This document shows, one piece after another, positions 14,957-17,843 of a stretch of DNA of 17,843 nucleotides; position 1 is the stretch's first letter; each line of letters starts with the position of its first letter. Under the pieces are notes generated by a model. It saw only the letters and a program-made list of their open reading frames with translations, did not search any database and was not told where the DNA came from. The stretch covers positions 1 to 17,843 of the forward strand of contig ONWK01000060.1 in assembly GCA_900321505.1 (NCBI GenBank), written 5' to 3'. Both the position numbers and the translations under genes were made by a program. This DNA comes from an uncultured Eubacteriales bacterium (GTDB lineage Bacteria > Bacillota > Clostridia > Lachnospirales > Lachnospiraceae).

Positions 14957-15817
14957 CTAACGGGTCTCATAGACATCTGCAACATGTTTGGTTTCCAGTT
15001 TTTCATAGGCTGCAGTTTTATCTATGATCGCCTTCACCAGACAGTCCAGTTCCGAACCGTCACGATAATCAGCCGGAGCGAAATATCGGATCCGGTTGTC
15101 GCGAAGCATTTTATGGACACGCTCTTTATTCATGGTTTCAGGATTGTATACGCCAATCGAATGACCGCCGTTCACATTCACCAGCTTCATGCATGGGATA
15201 TCCGTGTCACTGTCGCCTATATAAACCATATTTCGGAAGGGAACGCGCAGATTCTCAGGTGCAAAATACTCATTGACGCCATTGTCATTTACGTCAAGGA
15301 CACCCTTTTCAATACGGAACAGGAACTGGGTCTTATTTGTATAATTGATGACCTGGGCCGGCCAGACAGCCACGCCGCGCTCATCATAGTAAAAGCTGCT
15401 GGCGTAGATCTTCTTAAAGGCGCCTTTTTTTGCGATCTCCGTCCCGTCGATCATCTCCTTCAACCCGGAGGAAATGATGTAATGCTCAACGGTGATCCCT
15501 TTCTCGCCGCCATACTCATTGATCCGCCCAAACCATTCAGACACCCCGGGGAAGAGCTGCACTCTGCTGCCGTATTCCTCAAGACTTTTACGGTTGAATA
15601 CCAGTTTTCCCCTCGCCTCATCCATCATCACATACATATAGGCAAGGTTACCATCCATCTCGTTTCCGGCGGCCAGATCATTGGTCTTCTTCCAGAATTC
15701 CGCCACATCATAGCCCACGGACTGAATATATCCCTGTGCCTGCATATCTGTCGGAGACAGTGTCTTATCAAAATCATAACACATAGCAAGAACTGTTTCT
15801 TTTGGCTGATATTCCAT
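14957..15817 (-). CDS. HAD-superfamily phosphatase, phosphoserine-phosphatase-like
   Basis: 286 aa. Motif I DFDKT at residues 15-19 (nucleophile Asp15, acid/base Asp17), motif II SSG at 116-118 in YIISSGLKEM, motif III Lys162 (TNKTQ), and motif IV GDSDTDIPCM at 201-210. The long cap between motifs I and II (about residues 20-110) is helical and Met/Asp rich. The set defines a Mg2+-dependent cytoplasmic phosphatase of the HAD superfamily; the substrate cannot be read from sequence. The start ATG has GAGAGG eight bases upstream. It follows the PTS gene on the same strand after about 100 nt with no terminator, so it might act on a phosphorylated product of that PTS, but this is only context. Confidence 0.85.
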   Translation of the reverse strand: MEYQPKETVLAMCYDFDKTLSPTDMQAQGYIQSVGYDVAEFWKKTNDLAAGNEMDGNLAYMYVMMDEARGKLVFNRKSLEEYGSRVQLFPGVSEWFGRINEYGGEKGITVEHYIISSGLKEMIDGTEIAKKGAFKKIYASSFYYDERGVAVWPAQVINYTNKTQFLFRIEKGVLDVNDNGVNEYFAPENLRVPFRNMVYIGDSDTDIPCMKLVNVNGGHSIGVYNPETMNKERVHKMLRDNRIRYFAPADYRDGSELDCLVKAIIDKTAAYEKLETKHVADVYETR

Positions 15818-15855
15818 GCTGCGATCCTCTCTTTCATTGAGATTTTATCAGGCGA

Positions 15856-15924
15856 TCATCCGCTGTAGTTTTCCGGGTCATAGGAAACGATGGCTTCTCC
15901 GGAGACGTTGTTATGCCCCCTCAC
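15856..15924 (-). CDS. Possible 22-aa ORF overlapping the PTS stop
   Basis: GTG at 15924-15922 overlaps the PTS stop as GTGA, with GAGGAG five bases upstream. TGA ends it at 15858-15856. The peptide ends SGEAIVSYDPENYSG. Codons over this part (GTC TCC GGA GAA GCC ATC GTT) look like those of real genes in the window, and the overlap is a normal coupling arrangement. It may be a true small gene or a leftover of a larger C-terminus. No family is recognised. Confidence 0.3.
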   Translation of the reverse strand: MRGHNNVSGEAIVSYDPENYSG

Positions 15925-17810
15925 TCACTCTCCTCAAGCTGAACTATAATCGCCATGGGAGAATATCCCTCATCCCGTATCAGCTTCAGATCGGCTTTTA
16001 TAATGATCCTGTCCTTAGTTACGGTATCGCCTTCTTTAACCCGTACATCTAATCCCCGGCCGTTAAGCTTCACGGTATCGATCCCGACATGAAGCATGAT
16101 GCTGCGGCCGTCATTTGCGGTAAATGTAACTGCATGCCCTGTATCAGCAACTGAACTGACCGTACCGTCACAGGGTGCATAGAATATACCCTTCTCCGGC
16201 AAAACCCCTATACAAGGACCCAGAACGCCGGCAGCAAATACCTCGTCCGGTATATCCTCCATAGGATACACTTCCCCGCTTACGGGAGAAATAACAGTGC
16301 TGCCCCTCAGTACGGACAGTGTGTCTCCGTGTTTTACTCTGCGTCTTGCATTTCTGTCCGGGGTATGAGCCGAGACTGCTCTTCCGGGTATTAACTCGCT
16401 ATCCCGAATAGCAAAATAAGTGATCAGGTAACTGCATACATAGGATATGAACAGACCTGCCACATAAAAAAGCACACTCTTAACCGCTCCTCCGGGGCCG
16501 CCTGTCATAACAAATATTCCCAGCAGGCCAGAGGGGCCCCAGGTGGTGGATGCAACCTCCATAGCCATTACAAAGGCACCGCCGAAGCCTGCACCAAGAC
16601 CTGCAGTAATGAACGGCTTCCCGAGCGGAAGTGTCACGCCATAGATCAACGGTTCCCCTACGCCCAGCAAACCCGCAGGAAGCGCACCATTTATCACTGA
16701 ACACAGTTCCGAATTTCCCGTGCGTTTTGCCTTCTTCCGAAGTGCCAGAGCTGCTCCCACCTGACCGGCTCCAGCCATGGCAAAGGCGGGATAAAGAGTA
16801 ACATATCCCAGTTCCTCCAGCTGTACGGTATACAACGCTATCAGTCCATGATGCATTCCTGAAGCGACAAGCGGAAGAAAAAGAAATGCAGAAACATATC
16901 CAACCAGCAAACGAACAAATATACTCTCTGACATGCATACTTCGCCGAAAACCCAGGCTATCCCACTTGAAACAAATCCAAAAAGAGGCATGATGATAAG
17001 TACATACGGGATCACACACAGAATCAGCGTCAGAAATGGCGTAAATATCATATCCACGCTTTCAGGCATGCGGGCACGGATCCATTTTTCAACATATGAC
17101 ATGATGAGCACGCCAAAGATCACTGCCAGCACTCCGCCCTTACCTGAATGCAGCATGGAACTAAGCGGAGTTTCTTTGTCTGCAAGCCCCAGAATCTCCG
17201 ATATGGAATTGATACCATCCAGTGATGTGATCATCCCCAGCATTCCGCCGATTATAGGCGTTGCTCCGAACCGCTCTGCTGCCCGATACCCGGCCCACGC
17301 AGTTATATATGTCATAAACGCGGTCTGTATCAGAGTCAGGAACTGATATACCAGATTCCAGAAGTCATTATCCGCATAGTCCGGAACAAGCTGCGTGATC
17401 AGGGCTGCAAAACCCGCGCAGAGTCCGGCAGTTACAATCCCGGGAATGAGCGGAACGAAAATGTCACCCACTGTCTTTAATGCACTTTTGACTCTGCTGC
17501 TCTTCCGCTGACTCTTCCATTCCCGATGAAATCCCGCTTCGTTACTCACGCCGGAGCCGATGCCGGCATCATGAAAAGCATCCGCATATTTCCTGCATTT
17601 TCCGGGGCCCACAACTATCTCATAGGCATTCTCCCTGTCATGAACCACCTCCATGACATCCGCTGCAGCCTTAAGTTCGGATTCATCCACCGGTTCCTCC
17701 GACCTCACTATTATCCTGAGTCTTGTCATGCAATTAAAAGCAGATTCAATGTTATCTCTTCCCCCAAGATATGTGATCAGCTTTTCCGCTTTTTCTCTGT
17801 ACTCGCTCAT
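15921..17810 (-). CDS. PTS IIBCA transporter, glucose/glucoside superfamily, substrate uncertain
   Basis: Imports and phosphorylates a sugar. 629 aa with IIB at about 1-80, IIC at about 105-470 and IIA at about 495-625. IIB phosphorylation site Cys27 is in AFNCMTRLRI. IIC carries the sugar-site motif GVGEPLIYGVTLPLGKPF at 383-400. The form 'GVGEPLIYGVTLP' recalls MurNAc permease (MurP) rather than the 'GITEP' of glucose or beta-glucoside permeases. IIA has His559 (TGHAVTF) and the phosphorylated His574 (IMLHVGIDTVKL). The chain ends soon after the IIA core. All three phosphotransfer steps after HPr are therefore in one chain. The start ATG has AGGG six bases upstream. No regulator, etherase or glycosidase is in the window to settle the substrate; the N-acetylmuramate link rests on one motif. 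Confidence 0.88.
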   Translation of the reverse strand: MSEYREKAEKLITYLGGRDNIESAFNCMTRLRIIVRSEEPVDESELKAAADVMEVVHDRENAYEIVVGPGKCRKYADAFHDAGIGSGVSNEAGFHREWKSQRKSSRVKSALKTVGDIFVPLIPGIVTAGLCAGFAALITQLVPDYADNDFWNLVYQFLTLIQTAFMTYITAWAGYRAAERFGATPIIGGMLGMITSLDGINSISEILGLADKETPLSSMLHSGKGGVLAVIFGVLIMSYVEKWIRARMPESVDMIFTPFLTLILCVIPYVLIIMPLFGFVSSGIAWVFGEVCMSESIFVRLLVGYVSAFLFLPLVASGMHHGLIALYTVQLEELGYVTLYPAFAMAGAGQVGAALALRKKAKRTGNSELCSVINGALPAGLLGVGEPLIYGVTLPLGKPFITAGLGAGFGGAFVMAMEVASTTWGPSGLLGIFVMTGGPGGAVKSVLFYVAGLFISYVCSYLITYFAIRDSELIPGRAVSAHTPDRNARRRVKHGDTLSVLRGSTVISPVSGEVYPMEDIPDEVFAAGVLGPCIGVLPEKGIFYAPCDGTVSSVADTGHAVTFTANDGRSIMLHVGIDTVKLNGRGLDVRVKEGDTVTKDRIIIKADLKLIRDEGYSPMAIIVQLEESE

Positions 17811-17826
17811 AATACACCCTGCAAAA

Positions 17827-17840
17827 ATATTAAACCGGTT
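17827..17840 (-). promoter_or_regulatory. Possible -10 box and LacI-type operator before the PTS gene
   Basis: The palindrome AACCGGTT (17833-17840) has the central CG of LacI-family sites. It lies directly upstream of TAATAT (17832-17827 on the minus strand), a possible -10. The -35 would be outside the window, and the implied leader is very short, so confidence is low. Confidence 0.3.
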
Positions 17841-17843
17841 AAC

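Noticed and set aside
14930..15868. 312-codon open frame on the plus strand
   Set aside because: It lies fully opposite the HAD gene, whose frame has all four catalytic motifs and a good ribosome binding site. The plus-strand translation has no domain pattern and no ribosome binding site.
15856..15960. Frameshift at the end of the PTS IIA domain
   Set aside because: The IIA core with both histidines and the final beta strand is complete before the stop, so a truncation is not needed to explain the downstream coding-like stretch.
16480..17019. 179-codon open frame on the minus strand, shifted against the PTS gene
   Set aside because: The PTS frame is continuous and carries the IIC motifs; the shifted frame is Cys/Arg/Ser-rich and meaningless.

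Overview
The window looks like a chromosomal segment of an anaerobic Gram-positive of the class Clostridia, most likely a Lachnospiraceae relative. The reasons are strong GGAGG-type ribosome binding sites, several TTG starts, a T-box leader on a biosynthetic gene, a DUF5711-type membrane protein, a transporter-kinase fusion of a kind I associate with this group, and moderate GC. It carries mostly ordinary housekeeping and metabolic genes. I see no phage, conjugative element, IS transposase, CRISPR array, rRNA or tRNA.

Layout. (1) 1-5165, minus strand: a leucine operon. A promoter, a leucine T-box (specifier CUC) and a second leuA-proximal promoter precede leuA (2-isopropylmalate synthase). 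Three membrane-protein genes follow at spacings of 25, 18-24 and 0 nt: a two-TM coiled-coil protein, a DUF5711-like single-TM protein and a CvpA-family protein cut by the window edge. (2) 5217-7019, minus: a MATE-type transporter fused to a C-terminal GHKL/RsbW-like ATPase. (3) 7020-7381: a divergent intergenic region with a palindromic repeat element, then ung on the plus strand. (4) 8184-13041, minus: glgB, an LPG-synthase/flippase-like membrane protein and a PutP-type sodium/proline symporter, apparently one transcript ending at a two-way terminator shared with ung. (5) 13042-14440: divergent promoters for glgB and holA, a second palindromic element in the holA leader, holA, and a two-way terminator. 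(6) 14460-17843, minus: rpsT with a UUG start and a long leader, a HAD phosphatase, a possible 22-codon ORF overlapping the preceding stop, and a PTS IIBCA transporter of the glucose superfamily.

How the parts work together. leuA synthesis is set by the charging state of tRNA-Leu. The proximal promoter may give a basal level, and three genes with no link to leucine appear to ride on the same transcript. The PTS protein, the small ORF and the HAD gene may form a sugar uptake and sugar-phosphate handling unit, with a possible LacI-type operator at its start.

The most unusual items are the MATE-GHKL fusion, the leuA control region (T-box hairpin without a U-run, plus a promoter behind it), and two intergenic palindromic elements with the same 10-bp ends (TAACTATTCA). 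No complete novel system is evident.
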